From: [Clostridium] scindens
GTDB lineage: Bacteria; Bacillota; Clostridia; Lachnospirales; Lachnospiraceae
DNA: 64,000 nucleotides
Direction of reading: 5' to 3'
Assembly: GCF_019597925.1 (NCBI RefSeq)
Contig: NZ_CP080442.1
Span: 351,001-415,000, forward strand
The first letter of the stretch is position 1. Each line of letters starts with the position of its first letter. The notes below the pieces were generated by a model that worked only from the letters and a program-made list of their open reading frames with translations, did no database searches and was not told where the DNA came from. Shown here piece by piece: positions 52,895 to 61,248 of the stretch. The translations under genes were made by a program, and so were the position numbers.

Positions 52895-52906
52895 TTCATG
52901 TACAAT
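52878..52906 (+). promoter_or_regulatory. Candidate pfkA promoter overlapping the dnaE 3' end
   Basis: TTGAAA (52878-52883), 17 bp, TACAAT (52901-52906). The -35 box is within the last dnaE codons. Confidence 0.52.
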
Positions 52907-52962
52907 GTAGCACGAGGATAGTAAGGAATTAAGAAGAACGCTAATACAATGGAGGAATTAAG

Positions 52963-53940
52963 ATGGCAGAGAAAATAATTCGTACGATAGGCGTATTGAC
53001 AAGCGGCGGGGACGCGCCGGGAATGAATGCGGCAATTCGTGCGGTAGTCAGGACGGCATTAGGAAAAGGACTGAAAGTAAGGGGCATCAGGAGAGGATAC
53101 CAGGGCCTTTTAAATGAAGAGATTATTGACCTGTCAGCCAGAGATGTATCCGACACCATCCAGCGCGGCGGCACGATTCTTCAGACAGCGCGCTGCGACG
53201 AGATGCGCACAGAAGAAGGACAGCAGAAGGCGGCGGCTATCTGTAAGAAATATGGAATTGACGGGCTTGTAGTGATCGGAGGAGACGGTTCCTTTAAGGG
53301 CGCCCAGAAACTGGCGAACTTAGGAATCAACACAATCGGCTTGCCGGGGACCATCGATCTTGATATCGCCTGTACAGAATATACGATTGGATTTGACACG
53401 GCAGTGAATACGGCAATGGAAGCGATCGACAAGGTACGCGACACTTCTACTTCCCATGAAAGATGCTCTATCATCGAGGTAATGGGTAGAGATGCCGGAT
53501 ATCTGGCACTGTGGTGCGGAATTGCGAACGGCGCGGAGCGTATCCTGATGCCGGAAGAGCATGATTATAACGAAGAGGCGATCGTTGCCGATATCCAGGA
53601 ATGCCGGAAGCGTGGAAAGAAGAACTATATCATCATCAATGCAGAAGGCATTGGCGATTCCATGAACATGGCGAAGAGAATCGAAGAGGCGACAGGCATG
53701 GAGACAAGGGCAACAGTGCTTGGACACATGCAGCGCGGCGGAAGTCCGACCTGCAAGGACAGAGTCTATGCATCCATCATGGGAGCGCTGGCTGTGGATC
53801 TGCTTGAACAGGGCAAGACGAACCGCGTGGTTGGATACAAGCACGGAGAATACGTTGATTTTGACATCGACGAGGCGCTGGGCATGCAGAAGGGAATTCC
53901 GGCATACCAGTATGAGATCGCAAAGGAACTTGCATTATAG
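52963..53940 (+). CDS. pfkA: ATP-dependent 6-phosphofructokinase
   Basis: Glycolytic enzyme (325 aa) converting fructose 6-phosphate to the 1,6-bisphosphate. TSGGDAPGMNAAIRAVVR is near the N-terminus, VIGGDGSFKGAQKL near residue 105, and LPGTIDLDIACTEYTIGFDTAVNT holds the catalytic Asp near 130. The glycine-containing GGDGS rather than GGDDT agrees with ATP rather than pyrophosphate use. IEVMGRDAGYLALW near 167 is also typical. GGAGG precedes the ATG. Confidence 0.96.
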   Translation: MAEKIIRTIGVLTSGGDAPGMNAAIRAVVRTALGKGLKVRGIRRGYQGLLNEEIIDLSARDVSDTIQRGGTILQTARCDEMRTEEGQQKAAAICKKYGIDGLVVIGGDGSFKGAQKLANLGINTIGLPGTIDLDIACTEYTIGFDTAVNTAMEAIDKVRDTSTSHERCSIIEVMGRDAGYLALWCGIANGAERILMPEEHDYNEEAIVADIQECRKRGKKNYIIINAEGIGDSMNMAKRIEEATGMETRATVLGHMQRGGSPTCKDRVYASIMGALAVDLLEQGKTNRVVGYKHGEYVDFDIDEALGMQKGIPAYQYEIAKELAL

Positions 53941-53954
53941 GAACTCTATGAGGA

Positions 53955-53992
53955 AAAAAGGCATTGGATGAATCAGAATCCAATGCCTTTTT
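53955..53992 (+). terminator. pfkA terminator
   Basis: Stem AAAAAGGCATTGGAT with ATCCAATGCCTTTTT (53955-53969 and 53978-53992), loop of eight bases, T run included. Confidence 0.88.
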
Positions 53993-54028
53993 ATAATACA
54001 CAATAGTTATGATTTTATTTGGAAAGAG

Positions 54029-54109
54029 AGGATACGAAAGGATATCAGAAAGGCCATACGCAAGCAGGCGGGAGATACCGTGAACGTCACGATACAAGAA
54101 CGCCCATAA
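54029..54109 (+). pseudogene. Remnant of a DUF1905-type gene
   Basis: An open stretch ending at TAA 54107-54109 reads RIRKDIRKAIRKQAGDTVNV and then TIQERP. This is the usual C-terminal sequence of DUF1905/YdeI-like proteins (R-K-A-I-x-K-Q-x-G-D-x-V). No start codon or upstream domain is present, so only the last 26 codons survive. The rest of the 267-base gap between pfkA and murI holds the pfkA terminator and murI leader. Confidence 0.5.
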
Positions 54110-54206
54110 ATCCCGCTTTGATCCGCTTTGGGGAAATTACTCTTGAAAACAGCAGGGATTGACGTTACAATGAGTATTACGAATGGTTTTAAAGGAGATA
54201 ATAATT

Positions 54207-55028
54207 GTGGAGAATAATAGAGAAAATACAGCGCCGGTAGGAGTGTTTGACTCCGGTGTGGGAGGGCTGACGGTAGCGAGGGAAATCATGCGCCAGCTTC
54301 CTATGGAGAATGTGGTGTATTTTGGAGATACGGCAAGAGTTCCCTATGGAAGCAAGTCCAGAGATAATATTATCCGGTTCTCCAGGCAGATTATTCGCTT
54401 TTTGGAGACGAAGAATGTAAAGGCGATCGTGATTGCCTGCAATACGGCAAGCGCCCTTGCACTCGACACGGTGCAGAAGGAGACGGATGTACCGGTGATC
54501 GGAGTGATAGGGCCGGGAGCCAGAGCAGCTGTCAAGGAGACAAGGAACGGCCAGATCGGCGTGGTGGGGACGGAGGCGACCATACAGAGCGAGACTTATA
54601 CCAAAGTGATACATAGCCTGAATCCGGAGGCATCCGTTATCGGAAAGCCATGCCCGCTCTTCGTGCCGCTCGTGGAAGAGGGGTTTGCAAAGCACAAGAT
54701 TACGGAAGAGGCCATTGATTTCTATCTGTCGGATATGAAGTCAACGCAGATTGACACGATGATTCTGGGATGTACCCACTATCCACTGCTTCGCTCCAAG
54801 ATCATGGCTTACTTCGGAGAAGAGATCCATATCGTGAATCCCGCCTATGAGACGGCTATGGACCTGAAGGCTGCGCTGAATGACTGCGGCATTGCCAATC
54901 AGTCAGGCATACCTGCGACCTATGAGTTCTATGTAAGCGACGCCGCCCAGAAGTTTACGAAGTTCGCCAATTCCATCCTGCCATATGATGTAGCGGCAAC
55001 GAAGCAGATTAACATTGAAGAATACTAG
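54207..55028 (+). CDS. murI: Glutamate racemase
   Basis: Makes D-glutamate for peptidoglycan (273 aa). GVFDSGVGGLTVAREIM is at the N-terminus; the catalytic cysteines are in VIACNTASALALD and MILGCTHYPLL. The start is GTG 54207, nine bases after AAAGGAG (54191-54197); the earlier in-frame ATG at 54183 precedes that site and is not used on this reading. A DUF1934 gene follows after eight bases. Confidence 0.94.
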   Translation: MENNRENTAPVGVFDSGVGGLTVAREIMRQLPMENVVYFGDTARVPYGSKSRDNIIRFSRQIIRFLETKNVKAIVIACNTASALALDTVQKETDVPVIGVIGPGARAAVKETRNGQIGVVGTEATIQSETYTKVIHSLNPEASVIGKPCPLFVPLVEEGFAKHKITEEAIDFYLSDMKSTQIDTMILGCTHYPLLRSKIMAYFGEEIHIVNPAYETAMDLKAALNDCGIANQSGIPATYEFYVSDAAQKFTKFANSILPYDVAATKQINIEEY

Positions 55029-55036
55029 GAGAGCCT

Positions 55037-55483
55037 ATGACAAAGGATGTATTACTTAGCATATCCGGCCTGCATTACGACGTGGCCGGAGTAACGGAAG
55101 AAGACGAGAATGAACCGATCGAAGTTATTACGCCTGCGGCATATTACTTCAAGAACGGCAAGCATTATGTGATCTATGACGAAGTGGTGGAAGGGATGCC
55201 CGGCACGATCAAGAATAAGATCCGCATTGCCGAGGACGGCAAGCTGGAAATTATGAAAAGCGGGCTTGCCAACACCCATATGATCTTTGAAAAAGGCAAG
55301 ATCAATATGACGGAGTATGAGACGCCGTATGGAGAACTTCTGGTGGGGATCCATACAAAAGAAATGACGGTAAAGTCGGAGGAAAAAATCATAGATGTCC
55401 ATGTGAATTATGAATTGGACGTCAATGGAGAGATGGTGGCAGACTGCAACATCGAGATGAATATAAAAGCATTGGACCGGTAA
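55037..55483 (+). CDS. DUF1934 domain protein (YwiB-like)
   Basis: A 148-aa protein of the DUF1934 family, whose members have a lipocalin-like barrel and no known function. Typical segments are ITPAAYYFKNGKHYVIYDEV near residue 32, NKIRIAEDGKLEIMKSG near 60 and the C-terminal YELDVNGEMVADCNIEM. It lies eight bases after murI with a CTAGGAGAG site, so it is cotranscribed with a cell-wall gene. Its last codons form the first arm of the terminator. Confidence 0.87.
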   Translation: MTKDVLLSISGLHYDVAGVTEEDENEPIEVITPAAYYFKNGKHYVIYDEVVEGMPGTIKNKIRIAEDGKLEIMKSGLANTHMIFEKGKINMTEYETPYGELLVGIHTKEMTVKSEEKIIDVHVNYELDVNGEMVADCNIEMNIKALDR

Positions 55484-55499
55484 GATCCAATGCTTTTTA
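55465..55499 (+). terminator. Terminator overlapping the end of the DUF1934 gene
   Basis: Stem AAGCATTGGA/TCCAATGCTT (55467-55476 and 55486-55495) and a T run. Confidence 0.82.
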
Positions 55500-55511
55500 T
55501 GTGGCTTGTCC

Positions 55512-55952
55512 TTATTTGTTCCTTAATCTTGCGAAGAAGCCTTTCTTCTTCTGAGGAGTCTCTAATGGCCCTCTTAATCCTTTGACCGCAGTAATATAAA
55601 TACCGCTTACGGTAGCCTTTACTTCCTTCTTGACAGGAATTAACGGGAATACCTGGGCATCGCACATCAATGTCATTACCTTTGGCCCTACCTTGGCTTT
55701 TACTACAGGAACCTTAGAGCGGCGCAGATACTTCGGCGTCCCTTCTACGACAATGCTTGGGAACCCGGCTTCTTTAAGCCTCATCTTGCCTTTATCAATG
55801 ATAAGCATGGACACGGTCTGTGCGACGGCAGCCAGCTGCTCCTGCTGTTCGGCCTGCTTTTTTTCTGCTCTTTTTCCTAAGAAATACAATACGATGCAAG
55901 CAATGATTAAAACGACTAAAATAACAAGCAATACAATCGTTAACGTCTTCAC
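55512..55952 (-). CDS. Membrane-anchored hypothetical protein
   Basis: A 146-aa protein with one N-terminal membrane helix (TLTIVLLVILVVLIIACIVLYFL), a charged glutamine/glutamate-rich linker, and a soluble basic domain with GKMRLKEAGFPSIVVEG and KYLRRSKVPVVKAKVGPKV. The C-terminus KKKGFFARLRNK is strongly basic. GGAGG precedes the ATG. It looks conserved among Lachnospiraceae, but I assign no function. The gene converges on murI-DUF1934. Confidence 0.72.
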   Translation of the reverse strand: MKTLTIVLLVILVVLIIACIVLYFLGKRAEKKQAEQQEQLAAVAQTVSMLIIDKGKMRLKEAGFPSIVVEGTPKYLRRSKVPVVKAKVGPKVMTLMCDAQVFPLIPVKKEVKATVSGIYITAVKGLRGPLETPQKKKGFFARLRNK

Positions 55953-56036
55953 GGCGAACCTCCTAAAAATCTATTTTACACGAACTACATTGTACCATTC
56001 TTTGAACGCAAGTGCAAGAGATTTGAGATTTTGGGG

Positions 56037-56064
56037 TTACTTTTCCGGCAAGAAACGGTATAAT
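56037..56064 (+). promoter_or_regulatory. Candidate cls promoter
   Basis: TTACTT (56037-56042), 16 bp, TATAAT (56059-56064), 34 bases before the start codon. Confidence 0.42.
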
Positions 56065-56097
56065 AGATAAAATAACGAGATTTTTAAGGAGAGTAGC

Positions 56098-57573
56098 ATG
56101 CTTCATACTGTGACGGAGGGAATTGGAACCGTATATTGGTGGATACTTGACCATCTGTTTCTTATCAACATCATATTTGCGCTGCTGATCATATTTTTTC
56201 AGCGGAGGAATCCGACGACGGTGTGGGCGTGGCTTTTGCTGCTTTACTTTATACCGGTGCTGGGATTTGTGCTGTATCTGGTGCTGGGGCAGAATTTCCG
56301 CAAGGACCGGATGTTCAAGATGAAGGAGATTGAAGGAGAGATCAAATATGCTGTCCGGCGGCAGGAGGAATCGATCTATCGTAGGAAATTAAGGCTTCGG
56401 GATCCAGAACTTGAGCGGTTCAAAAGCCTGATCTTATATAACCTGAACGAAGGAGAAGCAGTACTGACGGATAATAACGATATCAGAATCTATACGGATG
56501 GACGGGAGAAGTTTAATGCGCTGCTCACAGAGATGGAGCATGCGAGAAACTACATCCATGTGCAATATTATATTATCCGGAATGATGAACTGTGGCAGGA
56601 GATAGAAGAAGTCCTGGTCAGGAAGGCGAGACAGGGAGTTGAAGTCCGGGTGCTGTTTGACAGTATGGGTTGCAGAGGGATGCGCAACTCAGACTGGGTG
56701 CGCCTTGAGAAGGCAGGTATTGAGGTGGCGGAATTCTTTCCGGCGATCTTCGGCCAGCTCCAGTTACGCGTGAATTACCGGAACCACAGGAAGATCGTGG
56801 TTATAGACGGAAGAATCGGATTCGTGGGCGGATTCAACATTGGAAGAGAGTATGTGGGGAAGGATAAGAAGTTCGGGTATTGGCGGGATACGCACATCTG
56901 CATCGAAGGCTCGGCAGTCACTTCCCTGGCAGTAAGATTCGTGCTGGACTGGAATTACGCGGCTAAGGAAAATCTGTTTCTGGAGGATCGGCTTTTTGAG
57001 ATTCCGACGTATATCCGGAACGGACGCGATCCGATTCAGATCATATCAAGCGGCCCGGATTCCAGAAGCCAGGAGATTCGTGACAATTATCTGAGGCTGA
57101 TTCATATGGCGAGGAAAAGCATCTATATTCAGACCCCGTATTTCATACCGGATGATGATATTGCGGATGCCCTGGTGATTGCCGCCAAGTCTGGAATCGA
57201 CGTGCGTATCATGATTCCCTGCAAGCCGGATCACCCGTTCGTATATTGGGCAACCTACTCTTATCTGGGCGAGATGATCGAGGCAGGAGCAAGGTGCTAC
57301 ACTTATGACAATGGATTCCTCCATGCCAAGTGCATGTGCGTGGATGGACTGGTCAGCTGCATGGGAACTGCCAATATGGACATCCGCAGCTTCAGCCTGA
57401 ATTTTGAAGTCAATGCGGTGATCTACAGCGCCAGGACGACGGAGAGGCTGATGGAGGCATTTGAGAACGATATTACCAAGAGCACTCTGGTAACAAGGAA
57501 GAAGTACGAGCAGCGCAGTCTCCTAATCCGAATCAAGGAACAGTTCTGCAGGCTGCTCTCGCCTGTGCTGTAA
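56098..57573 (+). CDS. cls: Cardiolipin synthase
   Basis: Membrane phospholipase D-type enzyme (491 aa) condensing two phosphatidylglycerols. Two N-terminal membrane helices lie in residues 12-65, with the conserved NPTTVWAWLLLLYFIPVLGFVLY stretch split between them. HKD motif 1 is HRKIVVIDGRIGFVGGFNIG near residue 230; motif 2 is HAKCMCVDGLVSCMGTANMD near 408. Both are complete. AAGGAGAG precedes the ATG. A single-gene unit by its own promoter. Confidence 0.94.
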   Translation: MLHTVTEGIGTVYWWILDHLFLINIIFALLIIFFQRRNPTTVWAWLLLLYFIPVLGFVLYLVLGQNFRKDRMFKMKEIEGEIKYAVRRQEESIYRRKLRLRDPELERFKSLILYNLNEGEAVLTDNNDIRIYTDGREKFNALLTEMEHARNYIHVQYYIIRNDELWQEIEEVLVRKARQGVEVRVLFDSMGCRGMRNSDWVRLEKAGIEVAEFFPAIFGQLQLRVNYRNHRKIVVIDGRIGFVGGFNIGREYVGKDKKFGYWRDTHICIEGSAVTSLAVRFVLDWNYAAKENLFLEDRLFEIPTYIRNGRDPIQIISSGPDSRSQEIRDNYLRLIHMARKSIYIQTPYFIPDDDIADALVIAAKSGIDVRIMIPCKPDHPFVYWATYSYLGEMIEAGARCYTYDNGFLHAKCMCVDGLVSCMGTANMDIRSFSLNFEVNAVIYSARTTERLMEAFENDITKSTLVTRKKYEQRSLLIRIKEQFCRLLSPVL

Positions 57574-57621
57574 TCGGCAGGGCAGATTCTTAATAAAGAG
57601 TGAAATATGTGTGAAAATGCT

Positions 57622-57649
57622 TTGAAAGTTCTGTTAAATGTGCTATAAC
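57622..57649 (+). promoter_or_regulatory. Candidate promoter of the foldase lipoprotein gene
   Basis: TTGAAA (57622-57627), 16 bp, TATAAC (57644-57649), about 43 bases before the ATG at 57692. Confidence 0.5.
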
Positions 57650-57691
57650 ATAATAGTGCGATTTAACGGAAAGTATAATAAGAGGTGTAAA

Positions 57692-58747
57692 ATGAAGAAG
57701 AAAATTGTAGTGCTATTAACAGGAATACTTGCCGCATCCATGATGCTGGCAGGCTGCGAAGGGAGCAAGGGTCTGGAAACAGACAGCCTGAAAATATCCC
57801 AATATAAAGGAGTAGAAGTTGATAAAGTCAGCAAGCCGGATGAGATTACGGATAAAGACGTGGAAGATGCGATCCAGGCAACGCTTCAGACCAATGCGAC
57901 CACTAATGATATCACTGACCGGGCGGTGAAGTCGGGGGACACGGTGAATATTGACTTCGTAGGAAAGATTGACGGAGTAGAATTTGAAGGCGGATCAGGA
58001 ACAGACTACCCGCTGACCATAGGTTCCGGCCAGTTTATTGAGGGATTTGAGGACAGCGTTGTGGACCATAATATCGGCGATACCTATGACTGGGAGGGCA
58101 AGTTCCCGGATAATTACAATAAAACGGAATATGCAGGAAAGCCGGTAGTATTTACCATTACGGTGAAGTCCATCAGCGAGCAGGTGGTTCCGGAACTGAA
58201 CGATGAATTCGTAAAAACGGTTTCCGAGAAATCAAAGAATGTAAAAGAGTATAAGAAGGAAGTAAAAAAGCAGCTGGAAGACGATGCCCAGACTACTTAC
58301 AAGGATACGCTGACCCAGGAAGTATGGCAGAAAGTCCTGGATAATACAAAGGTGAAAAAGTATCCGAAGAAGAAGGTAAAAGAGATCTCTGATTCCCTGG
58401 TCGAGCAGTATAAAACGGCAGCGGAGTATTATCAGACAGACTATGAGACATTCCTTAAGGAGCAGATGGGAAGTTCTGTGGAAGATTTCGAGGCCCAGGT
58501 GGACGAAGCAGCCAAATCAAGCGTTAAGCAGCAGCTGGTGACGGATGCCATCGCGGACAAAGAAAAGATCAAAATGGATGATAAAGAGTACGAGAAGCAG
58601 TTGAAGAAGATTGCGGACGCGTACGGATATGAAGATGTCAAAGCAGTTAAGGAAGCAGCATCCGAGGAAGACTTAAAGGAGATTGCACTGAATAACATGG
58701 TGAAAGAATGGCTGACAGAGCACTGCGTGCAGGTTGCTTCCAAGTAA
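57692..58747 (+). CDS. Trigger-factor-like FKBP peptidyl-prolyl isomerase, lipoprotein
   Basis: A 351-aa predicted surface foldase. The signal peptide ends in a lipobox (LAGC near residues 19-22). After it come an FKBP-type isomerase domain at about 75-165 (SGDTVNIDFVGKIDGVEFEG, GSGQFIEGFEDSVV) and a long charged helical C-terminal region like that of trigger factor. The N-terminal ribosome-binding domain of true trigger factor is replaced by the signal sequence, so it should act on exported proteins. ATG 57692 has AAGAGGTG upstream; an in-frame start at 57638 would lie in the promoter. Confidence 0.87.
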   Translation: MKKKIVVLLTGILAASMMLAGCEGSKGLETDSLKISQYKGVEVDKVSKPDEITDKDVEDAIQATLQTNATTNDITDRAVKSGDTVNIDFVGKIDGVEFEGGSGTDYPLTIGSGQFIEGFEDSVVDHNIGDTYDWEGKFPDNYNKTEYAGKPVVFTITVKSISEQVVPELNDEFVKTVSEKSKNVKEYKKEVKKQLEDDAQTTYKDTLTQEVWQKVLDNTKVKKYPKKKVKEISDSLVEQYKTAAEYYQTDYETFLKEQMGSSVEDFEAQVDEAAKSSVKQQLVTDAIADKEKIKMDDKEYEKQLKKIADAYGYEDVKAVKEAASEEDLKEIALNNMVKEWLTEHCVQVASK

Positions 58748-58761
58748 GCCAAAGAAAATAA

Positions 58762-58814
58762 AAGAACTGATAAGAAGGCAGGCGAAAGAGCGCTCTCTTA
58801 TCAGTTCTTTTTTT
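58762..58814. terminator. Bidirectional terminator
   Basis: Long stem with arms at 58762-58775 and 58796-58809 (AAGAACTGATAAGA/TCTTATCAGTTCTT), about 20 bases between them, then a run of T. Confidence 0.85.
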
Positions 58815-58822
58815 GTTCCAAC

Positions 58823-59848
58823 TTAGGATTCCGCTGCTTTAGGAAGCAGCGTTGAGCCGCGCACGATTAATTCTGTGTTCAAAAGAATCTGCTTGGATGA
58901 TGAGGCTGGATTGATGATTTTATCAATCAGCAGTTCGCAGGACTGATACCCGATCTGAAAGCAGGGCTGTTCGATCGTGGTCAGCGGCGGGATGCACATG
59001 ACAGACAGATCAATATTATCGAATCCAACGACAGATAGATCTTCCGGCACCAGAAGCCCCAGTTCGTGGGCAGCGTTAATGGCCGCAACCCCATATACGT
59101 CTGAAGTGGCAAAAATGGCGTCTGGCCTGTCGGCCTGGCTTAGCATATGATAAATGTTGGAAAAAGCCAGTTTATAATCTGTGGTTGACAGATGAATGAT
59201 CCATTCGGGCCTGACAGGAAGCCCGGCTTGCTCTAATGCCTGACGGTATCCCTTTTCCCGGTGGCGGGCATATTTAAAGGATAAATTCGTGTTGATAAGA
59301 CTGATTTTTTCGCGTCCCGTCGAGATCAGGTAATCTACCGCTTTCTTGGAAGCGGCGGAATCATCTATGCTGACATAAGATACCCGGTCATAATTCTCGG
59401 CATATTCCGAACACATGACGGTTGGACAGCGGAAACTTAGATCCTCCAGAATCTTTTGCTGAGGCATATTGGACATGATGACCATTCCTGCGATGGAATT
59501 ATTCCTTATCAGTTCTTCAAAATCTTCGCTTCTTGAATAGCGGTCCCGGGTCTCCAGGATCAGCACATGATATCCGTTCGCGTGGGCGCAGCGGTGTATC
59601 CCTTCCAATACGGGAGAGTTAAAAGGATTATCCAGATTGGGCACGCATACCATGATGATCTTGCTCTGCGCTTCTGAGAGCATCGATAATGTTTTCGGGA
59701 TAAAGTTTAATTCTTTCATAGCCAGTTCTACTTTTTCTAAAGTGCTTGGCTTGATATTTCCTTTATTGTTAATGATTCTTGATACTGTTGCGATGGATAC
59801 GTCAGCCATATCTGCAACATCCTGTATCGTTGGTTTTTGCTTCCCCAT
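58823..59848 (-). CDS. LacI-family transcriptional regulator
   Basis: A 341-aa repressor with an N-terminal LacI helix-turn-helix (PTIQDVADMADVSIATVSRI) and a periplasmic-binding-protein-like sensor domain (IIMVCVPNLDNPFNSPVLEG onward, ending near VVGFDNIDLSVMCIPPLTTI). The start at 59848 (MGKQKP) is preferred because GGAGG stands seven to eight bases before it; an upstream in-frame ATG at 59869 lies before that site. It is divergent from the MocA operon, whose control region holds three matching palindromes, so it probably regulates that operon and itself. Ligand unknown. Confidence 0.9.
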   Translation of the reverse strand: MGKQKPTIQDVADMADVSIATVSRIINNKGNIKPSTLEKVELAMKELNFIPKTLSMLSEAQSKIIMVCVPNLDNPFNSPVLEGIHRCAHANGYHVLILETRDRYSRSEDFEELIRNNSIAGMVIMSNMPQQKILEDLSFRCPTVMCSEYAENYDRVSYVSIDDSAASKKAVDYLISTGREKISLINTNLSFKYARHREKGYRQALEQAGLPVRPEWIIHLSTTDYKLAFSNIYHMLSQADRPDAIFATSDVYGVAAINAAHELGLLVPEDLSVVGFDNIDLSVMCIPPLTTIEQPCFQIGYQSCELLIDKIINPASSSKQILLNTELIVRGSTLLPKAAES

Positions 59849-59923
59849 AAAACCTCCAAATATTTCCAATTATTTTAACCTACTTATAATATTATATGTT
59901 TTTCATGAAAATGTAAATAGAAA

Positions 59924-59936
59924 TGTAAAATTTACA
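59924..59936. promoter_or_regulatory. LacI-type operator 1
   Basis: TGTAAAATTTACA, perfect TGTAAA/TTTACA arms around one base, on the regulator side of the intergenic region. Confidence 0.5.
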
Positions 59937-60016
59937 AAATAAAACAGCATAACAAATAAGCTGAGTCAATATTTATGTGCAATATACACAAGAAAAATAA
60001 AATTATAAGGAAAATA

Positions 60017-60046
60017 TTGACAAAAATAGCATTATTGTGATATAAA
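60017..60046 (+). promoter_or_regulatory. Promoter of the MocA-family operon
   Basis: TTGACA (60017-60022), 18 bp, TATAAA (60041-60046). Operator 2 lies just after the -10 box. Confidence 0.58.
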
Positions 60047-60049
60047 TAA

Positions 60050-60062
60050 TGTAAAGTTTACG
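60050..60062. promoter_or_regulatory. LacI-type operator 2
   Basis: TGTAAAGTTTACG, placed at the transcription start of the downstream operon; one position off the perfect palindrome of operator 1. Confidence 0.5.
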
Positions 60063-60071
60063 TAAATAATA

Positions 60072-60083
60072 ATAAAATTTACA
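60072..60083. promoter_or_regulatory. LacI-type operator 3 (weak)
   Basis: ATAAAATTTACA, with one good TTTACA arm and a degraded second arm, 10 bases downstream of operator 2. Confidence 0.35.
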
Positions 60084-60098
60084 AAAAAGGAGAAAAAT

Positions 60099-61235
60099 AT
60101 GAAGGCTGCGGTAATTGGAGGAGGTTTTATTGGGAACGCGCATGTCGAGGCATTGAGAAGGCTGGGAGATGTGGAGGTAGTCGCATTATGTGACGCGTAT
60201 AATTCCAGGGAGAAGGCTGACAGACTGAACATCAGGTTTGCCTATTCAGATTTTCGCAAGATGATGGAGGAACTGGAATTGGATGTAGTGCATATCTGCA
60301 CACCCAACCATACCCACTACGAGATCGCCAGACACGCAATCAAAAAAGGGATTCATGTCGTATGTGAAAAGCCATTTACAAGCACAGCCGAAGAGGCTGA
60401 GGAGCTGGTAAGGCTGGCGAAAGAAAAAGGCGTGCATGGAACCGTTAATTTTCACAACCGGTTTTATCCGGCGGCAATCCAGATGAGGCATATGGTGTCC
60501 GAAGGGGAGATAGGGAGAGTTATAAGCGTTCATGGCACGTATATCCAGGATTGGCTTCTGTATGAGACGGACTACTCCTGGAGGGTAGAAGAGAGGCTGG
60601 GCGGAAAGATAAGAGCGGTTGCGGATATCGGCTCTCATTGGCTGGATCTGGCGCAGTTCGTAACCGGACAGGATATAAAGAAGGTCTGCGCTGTATTCAA
60701 TACCATTTATCCCGTCAGAAAAAAAGGAACTGCCATTGGGGAATCGTTTGCAAAGACAGGCCAGGGAGAACTTGAAGAAGTAGAGGTTACGACGGAAGAT
60801 GAGGCTGCAATCCTGGTCGAGCTGGAAAATGGCGCAATCGGCAGCGTGTTCATAAGCCAGGTATTTGCAGGGAAGAAGAATACCACGGAATTGCTGGTGG
60901 CCGGTACATGTGCCTCCCTTGGCTGGAACTCGGAAGAATTGGGGGAACTTGGAATTGGACACCGGGACGGCCCGAATGAAGTGCTTACGAAAGATCCTTC
61001 TTTGATGTGCGAAAAGGCAGCGGCGGCGATTGGCTTCCCAGGCGGACATGTGGAAGGATTCCCGGACGCGATCAAGCAGGGGTTTAGGCAGTTCTACGAC
61101 AGCCTGAGTAAAGAAGGAGATTTCCAGTACGCCACGTTCCAGGACGGCCTGGAGGAGATTAGGCTTTGCGATGCAATCTTGAAAAGCGCGCAGACAAAGC
61201 AGTGGGTAGAAGTAGAACCGCCGGATCATGCATAG
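60099..61235 (+). CDS. Gfo/Idh/MocA-family oxidoreductase
   Basis: NAD(P)-dependent sugar or cyclitol dehydrogenase (378 aa). The N-terminal Rossmann motif is AAVIGGGFIGNAHVEALRRL, the family signature HVVCEKPFTSTAEEAEELV lies near residue 90 with the catalytic lysine, and DIGSHWLDLAQF near 178 provides the conserved Asp-His. An AAGGAG site precedes the ATG. Paired with a TIM-barrel isomerase and ABC genes, it suggests oxidation of a sugar or inositol-like compound at one carbon. Substrate unknown. Confidence 0.9.
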   Translation: MKAAVIGGGFIGNAHVEALRRLGDVEVVALCDAYNSREKADRLNIRFAYSDFRKMMEELELDVVHICTPNHTHYEIARHAIKKGIHVVCEKPFTSTAEEAEELVRLAKEKGVHGTVNFHNRFYPAAIQMRHMVSEGEIGRVISVHGTYIQDWLLYETDYSWRVEERLGGKIRAVADIGSHWLDLAQFVTGQDIKKVCAVFNTIYPVRKKGTAIGESFAKTGQGELEEVEVTTEDEAAILVELENGAIGSVFISQVFAGKKNTTELLVAGTCASLGWNSEELGELGIGHRDGPNEVLTKDPSLMCEKAAAAIGFPGGHVEGFPDAIKQGFRQFYDSLSKEGDFQYATFQDGLEEIRLCDAILKSAQTKQWVEVEPPDHA

Positions 61236-61248
61236 GAGGGAAGAACGG

